Positions 38,262 through 46,679 of a stretch of 64,000 bases of DNA are shown here, piece by piece. Position 1 is the stretch's first letter. Each line of letters opens with the position of its first letter. A program made the translations under genes and the position numbers. The DNA comes from Pycnococcus provasolii (taxonomy: Eukaryota; Chlorophyta; Pseudoscourfieldiophyceae; Pseudoscourfieldiales): the NCBI GenBank assembly GCA_049487715.1, contig CP150561.1, positions 186,001 through 250,000 on the forward strand, written 5' to 3'. The notes under the pieces are model-generated. The model did no database searches. It was not told the DNA's origin and saw only the letters and a program-made list of their open reading frames with translations.

Positions 38262-38996
38262 TCAAACAAGACTGTCGGGTGTCGTCACGGCCGTTTCTTT
38301 CGCCTTGTCCATGACGATGAAGAGAGAGGTTGCTTCCGCGACGACGTCGTTCGAACGTGCGAGTGTGCCGTCTTGCATCTCCTGCACCTCGAATACGTCA
38401 GCCGATAAGTACACCTTGCGACCTTCTGTTTTTTCAATTTTCGCGTCTACTACGACGCAGGCGGGTGGAGAGAGTGGCGCGCGAAAGTCGACGTTCAAGT
38501 TCGCTGTGAATGCCTTGTAGCCCGCGTGCCACGCAAGGTTTCCCATAGCCGTGTCTGCTAGCGTGCTGGTTAGTCCTCCGTGAACGAAGCCAGGGACGCC
38601 TTCCGTTCCGTCTGTTCCAATCTGCGCGACAATGTGAGCCGTCGGGTGTTCCGTTTCGTCGTCCGACACGAAGAGTCGATAGTCGAGTCGTTCCGCGCCC
38701 TGTGCTCTCGTGAAGTTTGCGCTCCGTCCCCAGTCTTGGTAGGATACCTCTCTCACGGTCCGAGAGCTCGTGCTTATATTATTATCCGACGAGCTGTTGT
38801 TCACGAGCAGCGCGAGGTACGCGTCCGTGCGACTCTCATGCACGCCAACTTGTGCTCTTTTTGTGCATGATGGAGAAAGAGTCCTTGCAGTCCGAGAATG
38901 CACCTTTGCATGGAACGATGAACTGTGGAGCTGCTTCCCATCCCGAGGTACCCTAACACCTCCTGTAAACGAGCCACAGACACCACGAGCAGACAT
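38262..38996 (-). CDS. Hotdog-fold acyl-CoA thioesterase (PaaI/THEM4-like)
   Basis: The gene encodes 244 residues from the first good ATG at 38996. The C-terminal 130 residues form a 4HBT/PaaI-type hotdog domain. Marks are GVPGFVHGGLTSTLADTAMG (the HGG motif and the helix with catalytic acidic Asp), NLNVDFRAPLSP, VVVDAKIEKTEGRKVYLSAD and VVAEATSLFIVM. About 100 N-terminal residues are Ser/Thr/Arg-rich and could include a mitochondrial or plastid presequence. Members hydrolyse acyl-CoA or acyl-ACP thioesters; chain length is not readable. The frame stays open upstream through a telomeric array, where it would code (Leu-Gly)7; that extension is an artefact without an ATG. Confidence 0.85.
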   Translation of the reverse strand: MSARGVCGSFTGGVRVPRDGKQLHSSSFHAKVHSRTARTLSPSCTKRAQVGVHESRTDAYLALLVNNSSSDNNISTSSRTVREVSYQDWGRSANFTRAQGAERLDYRLFVSDDETEHPTAHIVAQIGTDGTEGVPGFVHGGLTSTLADTAMGNLAWHAGYKAFTANLNVDFRAPLSPPACVVVDAKIEKTEGRKVYLSADVFEVQEMQDGTLARSNDVVAEATSLFIVMDKAKETAVTTPDSLV

Positions 38997-39487
38997 CACA
39001 CGAGCAGATCTCCAAGTCCGGCGAGCAAGTCCGGAACAAGAGAGCATCAACAAATCAACAACAAAAAAAACAATTCGAATAATCCAACCAACTCCACCGA
39101 ATCGCAAAACTGAAACGGAACGAAAAATAAAACTTAAGGGACCCAAAGAAACGCACACCAACCCTAACCCTAACCCTAACCCTAACCCTAACCCTAACCC
39201 TAACGCAAGGACGGATCCCCCAACAAAAAGCCAAACCAAGGCAAAGAATAGGACTAACCTTAAAAAACATGAGGCGTGCGAAGACGATGTTCAAGACGGT
39301 GGTGAAGACGGTGGTGGTGAATGAATGAATGACCCCGAGGAGAAATTCAGGCGAAGGCGGTGGGGAGAGAGAGAGAGAGAGAGCGTTACTCTCATTCCGA
39401 ATATCATTCTTCGCACATCCCATTAGCTGTTCTCCACCTTGGAACCAGCCTTAAGCCCTCTTTTAATATAAGCTTAAGAGAGCTACC
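38997..39487. promoter_or_regulatory. Bidirectional promoter of thioesterase and ankyrin-MCAT
   Basis: This 491-bp head-to-head spacer holds an A-rich stretch (39050-39130), seven CCCTAA units and a GA microsatellite (39365-39384). No coding signal was seen. Confidence 0.45.
39161..39204. repeat. Telomere-like island, seven perfect CCCTAA units
   Basis: Seven uninterrupted head-to-tail CCCTAA hexamers (39162-39203) make the longest perfect telomeric array in the window. It lies in the divergent spacer about 285 bp upstream of the ankyrin-MCAT ATG. Confidence 0.97.
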
Positions 39488-41116
39488 ATGCCGCGCGACA
39501 TGACAGCGACAGGCCGGTACCCGCCGCAGCCGAAGTACCCGCCGTTCAACTTCTTCTCCTGCGTCAGACTCGGCGACCCCGAGATGCTCGCGAAAATCAT
39601 GGAGACGGACCCGTACTTCATCACGCAGGATAACGGAGCGGGTGCGCCGATTCACTTCGCGACCACGTACAAGCAGCTCGACATGGTGCACCACCTCCTC
39701 AACAACGGCGCGGAAATCAACCAGCGAGACGACAAGGGGTTCACGCCGCTGCACCGCGCCGCGTACCTCGCACAGTACGAGGGCTACCTCGAAATATACG
39801 AGTACCTTCTCAGCCGCGGCGGCGACCCGGCCATTCGCACGGAGAACTACGACCCATACCTCAACCCGGGACGCCACCTGCCCGTCGACGTCGCGGTCGA
39901 GGACCAGAACGTGCGCGACGCCTTGCGCGCCCTCGAGAAAAAGTACGAGCACGTGGAGAAGGTGCGTGAGCCCAACGAGGACATCAGCGACTGGTGGGCA
40001 CTGTACGACTACGGACTCGACACCATCAAGAAGTGGCCAAAGGGATACAAGCACCGCTACCCTGAGGTGGTGAAGCGCGAGAAGGAGGAGGCGGAGAAGC
40101 AGGCGGAGAAAGAGGCGCGACGCGCACGCCGCGCCGCGGCGGCAGCCGCGGCGGCCAGCGAGCCGGCGTCGGCGCTGCCGGCGGCGACTCCGCAGACGCC
40201 GTACGCCTTCCTCTTCCCAGGACAGGGTAGCCAGGCGGTGGGCATGCTTAAGGCTGCCAAGGACCTGCCAAAGGTGAAGGAGATGCTCGCCACGGCGGAG
40301 AAGATTCTCGGATACAGCCTGCTAGACGTGTGTCTCGAAGGGCCTAAGACGAAGATTGACGACACCGTCTACAGCCAGCCAGCTCTCTACGTCGGCGGAC
40401 TTGCCGCGGTGGAGAAGCTGCGCGCGGAGGACCCGAGCATGATCGACAAGTGCAGCGCGACGGCGGGCCTCAGTCTTGGCGAGTACACCGCGCTTGCGTT
40501 CGCGGGGGCGGTCAGCTTTGAGGACGGGTTGAAAGTGGTCAAGGTGCGCGCCGAGTCGATGGCTGCTGCCGCGAAGGAGGGTGATCCGCACGGCATGCTT
40601 AGCGTGGTTGGTCTTGCAGACGCTGACCTGGAGGCGGTGTGCAAGCAGGTGCGCGAGAAGATGCCTGGTCGCGTTTGCCAGATTGCCAACCTGCTGTTCC
40701 CGCAAGGTCGCGTCGTTTCGGGCCACAAGGTGGCACTCGAGGAGTGCCAGAAGCTTGCAACGGCGAAGGGCGCGCTCAAGGCGCAGGCTGTCGCCGTGAG
40801 TGGCGCATTTCACACGCCGCTCATGCAAAGCGCCTCCGACAATCTCGGAAAGGCGCTCGACGCAATCACGATCCGCGACCCTCGCATTCCCGTGTACTCG
40901 AACGTGACAGCGAAGCCGTTCAACCAAGCGTCGGAGATCAAGGGGTTGCTCCAAAAGCAGCTTGTGCAGCCTGTGAAGTGGGAGGACACGGTGAAGAAGC
41001 TTATCGGAAGTGGAAAGACGAAGCTGTACGAGCTTGGACCAGGCGCGCAGGTTAAGGCGATGGTGAAGCGCATCGACACGGCTACCTGGAAGGCTTTTAC
41101 GAACGTGCAGCCGTAA
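39488..41116 (+). CDS. Ankyrin-repeat + malonyl-CoA:ACP transacylase fusion
   Basis: The gene encodes 542 residues. Residues 20-165 hold ankyrin-type repeats (GAGAPIHFATTYKQLDMVHH, GFTPLHRAAYLAQYEGYLEI, HLPVDVAVEDQNVRDALRAL). A charged helix (about 185-225, EKEEAEKQAEKEARRARR) and an Ala-rich linker follow. Residues about 235-535 are a FabD/MCAT domain: AFLFPGQGSQAVGM, the active-site S329 in GLSLGEYTALAFAGA, H442 in SGAFHTPLM, and QPVKWEDTVKKL. GLSLG (Leu in place of the usual His) is as in plant MCATs. The enzyme loads malonyl onto ACP for fatty-acid synthesis. No transit peptide precedes the ankyrin part, so either targeting is unusual or it acts in the cytosol. Both halves lie in one uninterrupted frame, so a fusion rather than two genes is seen. 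Confidence 0.93.
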   Translation: MPRDMTATGRYPPQPKYPPFNFFSCVRLGDPEMLAKIMETDPYFITQDNGAGAPIHFATTYKQLDMVHHLLNNGAEINQRDDKGFTPLHRAAYLAQYEGYLEIYEYLLSRGGDPAIRTENYDPYLNPGRHLPVDVAVEDQNVRDALRALEKKYEHVEKVREPNEDISDWWALYDYGLDTIKKWPKGYKHRYPEVVKREKEEAEKQAEKEARRARRAAAAAAAASEPASALPAATPQTPYAFLFPGQGSQAVGMLKAAKDLPKVKEMLATAEKILGYSLLDVCLEGPKTKIDDTVYSQPALYVGGLAAVEKLRAEDPSMIDKCSATAGLSLGEYTALAFAGAVSFEDGLKVVKVRAESMAAAAKEGDPHGMLSVVGLADADLEAVCKQVREKMPGRVCQIANLLFPQGRVVSGHKVALEECQKLATAKGALKAQAVAVSGAFHTPLMQSASDNLGKALDAITIRDPRIPVYSNVTAKPFNQASEIKGLLQKQLVQPVKWEDTVKKLIGSGKTKLYELGPGAQVKAMVKRIDTATWKAFTNVQP

Positions 41117-41189
41117 AAAAGCGAGTAACAAGACATAAATTATGTCACCACCCTTTGACAAAAAACAAGTATATATATTTCTCTTCAGG

Positions 41190-41194
41190 TTACA
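41190..41194 (-). terminator. TGTAA poly(A) signal overlapping the stop of the GcvH-like gene
   Basis: TTG TAA at the end of the frame forms TGTAA. Confidence 0.5.
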
Positions 41195-41741
41195 AGGCGC
41201 GCGTAAGCTCACCGGTTCGCAGTGCTTCGATCACGTCGTCGTGGTTGACTTCAACCGAAAGGAACGGCTCGCCAGCGTCGGCAAGATCGGCAGCGGCGTC
41301 GCTCACCTTTAGAACTCTGCATGCGAAAGGTAGGCTGATGTTCGACGTTTGGTTGTGCACAGAAGTCCATAGGCTGTGGTACATTTCGTCACACTCGCTG
41401 TCGACGACACCGTGCCACACCAATGACGCGACACGCTCCCCTCGCGGAACGAATGTGTTAGGCACGACGACGTCGTCAATATTTCCGATGGATGCCAGCA
41501 GGTGCTTTGAGACACCCATGTATGCGATGGAAGAGTTGTTCACAGGGTTGACACGCACGAACGACCCTAACCCTTTCCTCGTGGCGGTGAAAGTTTCCAA
41601 CGCCGGTGACTCTGAGGAGGACGGTGACGCAAAGGAAGACGAAGCGCAGTCAGCAAGGGAAGAGGAAGAGGCGGAGAAGGAGAAGGAGAAAGGAAGGCGT
41701 GTTAACCCTCCTACTACGAGTAAAAGACGATAAAAAACCAT
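41190..41741 (-). CDS. GcvH-like (lipoyl/biotinyl-fold) protein without the lipoyl lysine
   Basis: The gene encodes 183 residues. A hydrophobic, Ser-rich N terminus of about 50 residues could be a mitochondrial presequence. Residues about 70-175 read like glycine-cleavage H protein: AYMGVSKHLLASIGNIDDVV parallels the IG(I)xxHAxxxLGDVVYV block, and ADAGEPFLSVEVNHDDV parallels the C-terminal end. The expected lipoyl-lysine turn (ESVK) is replaced by a segment near VVDSECDEMYHSLWTSVHNQ with no lysine. It therefore cannot work as a classic lipoyl carrier. The assignment rests on pattern only. The last codon and stop read TTG TAA, overlapping TGTAA. The stop is 73 bp from that of the MCAT fusion. 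Confidence 0.5.
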   Translation of the reverse strand: MVFYRLLLVVGGLTRLPFSFSFSASSSSLADCASSSFASPSSSESPALETFTATRKGLGSFVRVNPVNNSSIAYMGVSKHLLASIGNIDDVVVPNTFVPRGERVASLVWHGVVDSECDEMYHSLWTSVHNQTSNISLPFACRVLKVSDAAADLADAGEPFLSVEVNHDDVIEALRTGELTRAL

Positions 41742-41917
41742 AAAGAGCGGCGGACATTGAGCGACAGATAAGCTACTGTGCGTTACCTTATTTACGTGTG
41801 AGACAAATGATTACCACAAGATTTCAGATCTGGCAAATAATGCGTTCTGTGTGGCTGAAATTCAACGGGGGAAATCTTTTTGAAACTAGCAAAAGGACAA
41901 CACAGAAGACCAACACG

Positions 41918-42001
41918 GTTAGGGTTTGGATTAGGGTTAGGGCTAGGGTTAGGATTTAGGGTTTGGGTTTCGGGTTCGGGGTTAGGGTTAGGGGTTAGGG
42001 T
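41918..42001. repeat. Degenerate telomere-like island (TTAGGG orientation)
   Basis: About 84 bp of TTAGGG, TTTAGGG, CTAGGG and TTCGGG-like units lie in the opposite orientation to the islands at 8.0 and 39.2 kb, upstream of CFAP70. Confidence 0.9.
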
Positions 42002-42080
42002 CCATAGGGCATAGCATACTGTAGTCCTAGCATAGGATGGGAGGGAGTGCCTCACAACTACGGGTACTCATAACGGCCCA

Positions 42081-42107
42081 TTCTTTCTTTCTTTCTTTCT
42101 TTCTTTC
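42081..42107. repeat. TTTC tetranucleotide microsatellite
   Basis: Six to seven perfect TTTC units occur in the spacer upstream of CFAP70. Confidence 0.9.
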
Positions 42108-42874
42108 CGTTCTTGCCTGGAAGGAGAAGGAAAAGCAAAAGCAAAAGAAACACCTCTGACCGTCTCCTCTGACCCCGAGGCAACTTTGCTGGTGGTTACT
42201 GGACTTTGGAGTTGTCTCAAGGCCGTCTCAAGGTCGTCGTCTCCAGGTTCTCGAGAGCCTTGCACCTTGTTCTTGGCAAGAAGCAACCTGAGCTCGGCCC
42301 TCCGGCCTCTATCGTAGTGGGATAGTGTCTGGCAGTCTGGGTATGGGACCCGACGTCCGACGACGACAAGCGGGCAAGACAAGACAAGGTTCTGGGGCAA
42401 ACAAACAGCACGAGACACCAAAGAAACAGCCTCTCTGAAAGGAAAGGGTTGCCGATGCCCGATGCGAGAAGAGAAAGGGAAGGGAAGGAAAGGGAAGGAC
42501 GGAGTGGGCCGTGAGCGTGAGCGTGAGCGTGAGCGTCTTCTTGCGTGTGCGTCTTCGCGTTCGTTGGCTGGAGCCTCACCGACCACCGACCAGCCGACCA
42601 GCCAGTTGGTTGACGACAGTGGGCCTGCTCTTGCTCTTGTTCTGTTCGCCTTGAGCCTGTTCGCGTTGAGCCTCGAGACCAGCTGGTTGTATACCTTTAG
42701 CTGTTTGGTCTCCTGGAAGAAACAGGCGAGGCGAAGGGGGAAACCGGTCAGGTCAGCAAGGCGGAGGCGGAGTATTAGAAGAAGAAGACCGTGTTCTTCT
42801 CCGTGTTACCCACCACCTCTGTTTGGCACAACACGGTTTCGCACACTTGGCGTAGTATTAGTAAGAAGACTGCC

Positions 42875-45800
42875 ATGGCCGCACCGCCGCGCGCATACCT
42901 CAAGGTCTCGGTGACGCACGCCTCCTCACTGCTCGCATCAACCGGGGAACCGGAAGCAACGCCTGCAACCGCAAAGGCGACGCTCACGTTCCTGGGAGAG
43001 GAGGCGGCGTCGGAGCCCGTCGCGGCGGACGAGGCGACGGGGGACTTCGCCTTCGCTCTCGAGCACACCATCGCAAAGGAGGTGGGACCGGCGCTGCTGC
43101 AGGAACTACTCGACACACCCCTCTGCCTGTCGCTGTACAAGGCGGGGGAAGAAGGCGCGGAGGACGTGGCTGTGGGCACCGTCACGCTCGACTTGCTGCC
43201 GCTCGTCGAGGGCGCGAGCCTGTGTGGTGGAGTGCTTCCAGTTGACGCGGTGTTCCCAGAGGTGGCAGAGGGCGAGGAGCCGGCGCCGAGCCTGCTTGCG
43301 GACGGCGCGACTGTCACTGTTGAAGTGACAACTCTCGCATCCCCTGCCGAAGCAGAGGCGTATGCAGCGGCGTTGGAAGCTGCCCCGGCGGAGGAGCCCG
43401 CGGCGGAGGAGGAGGCTGGCAAGGATGCCGCCGCCGAGGAGGAGACCGCTGCCCCGATCCCTGAGGACCTTGAGGTGGCGCCACTTGTGCCAGAAGCGGA
43501 GGCGAGCGGCGCCTGCGTCATCGAGATCACCGTCCACGGCGTTGACGACGTGCCGGAGACGGTGGGCAAGGCTGCTTCCACGAAGGGGATCGAAGACCTT
43601 TTCACTTACCATGCAGGCGTGCGCCTGGGCGACGTCATCGTGCCTCTTCCCGGCGGTACCTACGAGGTGCCACCGCCGCCCGCGGAGGAAGGGGGTGAGG
43701 AAGCCGCGCCTGCGCCTCTCGCTCGCCTTGCCTGGCCCGCTGTGCCCACACGCCGCCATCTCACCTCGGCGGAAACTGAGGCGCTGCGCATGTCGCTGCG
43801 CCAAAAGGAAGACGCGCCGGTTGAGGTTGTCCGAATCGTCAACGTCGATGCTGGCCACGAATTCGCGGACCCTATGTACGAGACGTACCACGCCGCGGGC
43901 GCGATGAATGTGCTCGACCTCATTGAGCCGGGTGCCACGTCCTGCGAGGTCTCGGTGGCGCTTGCCAACTACACGCCTCCACCGGTGCCGGAGGGTGAGG
44001 AAGATGCCGCGGCAGATGGCGCCGTTGAGGTGCCCACACCGCTCGTGCCCGAATACGCACAACCCGCAAATGAGAAGGCTGCCGCGGTGGAAGATGCACC
44101 TGCCGACGAGACAGATGGCCCGTATCAGCCGTGGAGTGGTGCGGAGCCGGCTGCAACGCTGCGCGTGCGCATGCAGCTCACCAAGCCGCTTCGCCCAGAA
44201 TGGGAGTCTCCGCCACCACCACCGCTCACGCTTCGAGACCTGGTGCCGGAACGTCCGCCGCTGCCGGCGCCGAAGGATGACGATGCCGTGAACAGAGAGT
44301 TCCGTGACCAAGTGAAGGAAGCTGCACGGTCGCTCGTGGCGGAATACGTCCACCTGTTTCCGGAACAGGCGGAGCTTCAGACAGCGGTGTCCGACTCCAG
44401 CTCCCTTACCGATGCAGACCGAAAGGCGCGCGTCGTATTCGAGCTCAACAAGACGGGTGCGTATATCGCTATGAAGGAGGGCATGAAGAAGGCGGTCGTG
44501 AAGATCGTTCGCGAACGCTACAATGCCAGCCCAGAGGGTGTCAGCCGAGCAGACATGGAGGCGCTCTACGACGACCTCAACGTGCATCTCGTGGACGAGA
44601 TGCATGCTGCACTTAACGAGCTGTCAGGCGTTGGCATCCCAGAGAAGCCGAAGCCCGAGCCCGAGCCGACGGCGGAGCAGCTTGCTCGCCTCTTGGCACT
44701 CGCAGGCGAGGTGGAAATTGAGAAACGATTCCATGTATCAGAGCGCTGCCACGCCGAGCGCGTTCTCGCTCAGCGAAATCCGGACGTTTGGTACGACTAT
44801 GCGTGCTACTGCATGCGCCGTGGTGACGTTGGCAAGGCGGAGGAGTGCCTTCGCGAGTGCCTTGCGCTGGATGACAAGAGGTTGGATGCCCTTCTCGCAC
44901 TGTCCATCAACCTACTCGTTCAGGAATTGCCGGATAAGGCGGAGGTACTTGCTCAGTCCGCCGTCTCTGCCAAGGCAGATTCGGGACCGGCGTGGAGTAT
45001 CATGACGCTCGTTTACCGTCGCCTCGGCAGCCGCATGATGGAGGATCCGCTAAGCATGGGTGTGCCGCCGGAGGAGGTTGACCCGAAGGCCTGGCCACAG
45101 GCTGTTGACAACTGTTTGTGGAAATCGTTGAACCTTGGCAAGGAGGTGGCAGCGGCTGCAGCAGAAGCAGCAGCAGCCGAGGAAATGGAGGTTGCACCGT
45201 CGTCCGACAGCAGCCCGTTCCTTCAGGCGGCTCTCATGCTCCTCGACCTTCACCTTCCTGATATGGCTCTCGAATGCCTTGCCACGGCCGAGAAGGAGGG
45301 TCCGCAAATGGCTGTGGAATTCTCTTTGATTCGCGCCCGATGCGCTCAGCTGAAGGGCGATGCAGAAGGTGGCCTGGTGTTCCTGACCCCCGATCCTGTG
45401 CCCGTCCTAGACGAGGAGACTGGAGAGCCCGTTGTAGACGAGGAGACGGGCGAGCCCACCACTTCGCCCGCTCCGGTGGACGGTGGCGATGACACTCGCG
45501 TGCTGAGCCTTCGTGGAAATCTGCTCTACGACTGCGGACGGTATGCCGACGCCGCGCTTTGCTATGAGAAAGCGATCGTTTCAGCACCGCACGCTGTCAC
45601 GCTGGAATGCCACCTCCGACTTGGAACGAGCTTGATGCAGCTTCAGCGTTTTGATGATGCACGCGCAGCGTACACTCGCGCTTGTGCCCTCGCGCCGTGC
45701 TGCTCCGTCTGGCTTGGCTTGGGTGCGTCGAGCGTCCGCCTTGGTGACCTGGAGAACGCTGACATGGCGCTGGCCGAGGCGAATGCACGGGACAACAGGA

Positions 45801-46243
45801 ATCCTTTCGTCTGGGCATACCTGACGCTTGTCAACCTGGGGCTGGGACGTGACGATGAGGCTGCTACCGCACTGCGCTACTGCTTCAAGGAAGGAATGGA
45901 AGAGCCTACTCTGCTTGAGGAGATTGCAGGGCATTACCTCAATGTTGGCAGGTACGCACAAGCTGCAGTTGTACTTAAGCGCGCCTGCGCAATCTACGCG
46001 TCGACCGGATCGAGCGGTGGTCTCACCTCCGCCTCGGCTGCCGACTGCCGCGTTCGCCTCGCAAAGACACTTGTGGAGCTGCGCGAAACGGAGGCGGCGA
46101 TCGGAGAGCTGATCTCTGCACATGCCATTAACCCTTCGAACGACGTTGCCATGTCCATGCTCGTTGATTTGTACACTTCTATTGGCGACGACGCCAAGGC
46201 TGAGAAGTTTCGTGTCGCGCTCGAGGGACTGGCGAGCGCATGA
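42875..46243 (+). CDS. CFAP70: CFAP70, ciliary TPR protein of the central apparatus
   Basis: The gene encodes 1122 residues from the ATG at 42875, almost the length of human CFAP70 (1121). The N-terminal 600 residues are Pro/Glu/Ala-rich with C2-like beta sandwiches (YLKVSVTHASSLLAS, VIEITVHGVDDVPE). Then comes a helical region (VAEYVHLFPEQAELQTAV) and C-terminal tetratricopeptide repeats. TPRs include DVWYDYACYCMRRGDVGKAE, GNLLYDCGRYADAALCYEKA, ARAAYTRACALAPCCSVWLG and VWAYLTLVNLGLGRDDEAAT. CFAP70 is needed for normal motility in animals and algae. Long antisense open frames over this GC-rich gene are shadows. The spacer upstream contains a telomere-like island. Confidence 0.9.
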   Translation: MAAPPRAYLKVSVTHASSLLASTGEPEATPATAKATLTFLGEEAASEPVAADEATGDFAFALEHTIAKEVGPALLQELLDTPLCLSLYKAGEEGAEDVAVGTVTLDLLPLVEGASLCGGVLPVDAVFPEVAEGEEPAPSLLADGATVTVEVTTLASPAEAEAYAAALEAAPAEEPAAEEEAGKDAAAEEETAAPIPEDLEVAPLVPEAEASGACVIEITVHGVDDVPETVGKAASTKGIEDLFTYHAGVRLGDVIVPLPGGTYEVPPPPAEEGGEEAAPAPLARLAWPAVPTRRHLTSAETEALRMSLRQKEDAPVEVVRIVNVDAGHEFADPMYETYHAAGAMNVLDLIEPGATSCEVSVALANYTPPPVPEGEEDAAADGAVEVPTPLVPEYAQPANEKAAAVEDAPADETDGPYQPWSGAEPAATLRVRMQLTKPLRPEWESPPPPPLTLRDLVPERPPLPAPKDDDAVNREFRDQVKEAARSLVAEYVHLFPEQAELQTAVSDSSSLTDADRKARVVFELNKTGAYIAMKEGMKKAVVKIVRERYNASPEGVSRADMEALYDDLNVHLVDEMHAALNELSGVGIPEKPKPEPEPTAEQLARLLALAGEVEIEKRFHVSERCHAERVLAQRNPDVWYDYACYCMRRGDVGKAEECLRECLALDDKRLDALLALSINLLVQELPDKAEVLAQSAVSAKADSGPAWSIMTLVYRRLGSRMMEDPLSMGVPPEEVDPKAWPQAVDNCLWKSLNLGKEVAAAAAEAAAAEEMEVAPSSDSSPFLQAALMLLDLHLPDMALECLATAEKEGPQMAVEFSLIRARCAQLKGDAEGGLVFLTPDPVPVLDEETGEPVVDEETGEPTTSPAPVDGGDDTRVLSLRGNLLYDCGRYADAALCYEKAIVSAPHAVTLECHLRLGTSLMQLQRFDDARAAYTRACALAPCCSVWLGLGASSVRLGDLENADMALAEANARDNRNPFVWAYLTLVNLGLGRDDEAATALRYCFKEGMEEPTLLEEIAGHYLNVGRYAQAAVVLKRACAIYASTGSSGGLTSASAADCRVRLAKTLVELRETEAAIGELISAHAINPSNDVAMSMLVDLYTSIGDDAKAEKFRVALEGLASA

Positions 46244-46679
46244 AAATGAGGGAGGTGTACGCACTCCCGCACGCGCATGTCAGCAAAAGCATTATTTGGT
46301 TTGTTCGAATTGTCCCTAACTACAGTACCCACCACGTTTCCATAACTCCCACAGGACGTTTATGAGCCTAAGGTTAAGGTGGGAACACTCGTCGATATGA
46401 AGGTACTTATAGTCTTTGAGGTGCACAATAAACCCAGACAAGAACGTGTGCGTTGACAGCCAAATCCGTGCTCTGCCCCTGTCCCCTGTGAGGCTGTGAC
46501 GAGGGCTTGGTACCCGCAGAGGACGTGAAAGTACCTTAATTAAGGCGTCCCTCGCTCGCCGGTGTGTGCGTGTCGTGCTCCAGGGTGGTATGCACCTCTG
46601 ATCCCCTCCCCTGGCCCCTGGGGGGATCCCCTCCCCCGAATCCCGGGGAAGGGCCGACGCACTCCCGCGCGATCTCGCG
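46244..46679. other. 436-bp head-to-tail spacer
   Basis: AT-richer 3' flank of CFAP70 followed by a C/G-rich 5' flank of the glycosyltransferase. A minus-strand frame near 46316-46500 (HLKDYKYLHIDECSHLNLRL) is open but has no start and no support. Confidence 0.4.

Larger units (their letters stand above)
41742..42874. other. 1.1-kb divergent spacer between GcvH-like gene and CFAP70
   Basis: It contains a degenerate telomere-like island, one CTCATAACGG, a TTTC microsatellite (42081-42107), a GTGAGC hexamer run (about 42510-42535) and a pyrimidine/GC mixed 5' flank of CFAP70. No convincing coding frame or RNA gene was seen. Confidence 0.6.

Noticed and set aside
38997-39239. N-terminal extension of the thioesterase with (LG)7 and hydrophobic runs
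   Set aside because: No ATG; the sequence is a telomeric repeat plus A-rich spacer.
35951-42001. A true chromosome end
   Set aside because: Islands are short, in both orientations and flanked by normal genes, so they are interstitial.
43106-44605. 499-codon open frame antisense to CFAP70
   Set aside because: Arg/His/Leu-rich shadow of a GC-rich gene; no domain, and CFAP70 on the other strand is certain.
46316-46500. Minus-strand frame after CFAP70
   Set aside because: Reads somewhat like protein but is short, has no ATG, and no homologous motif was recognised.
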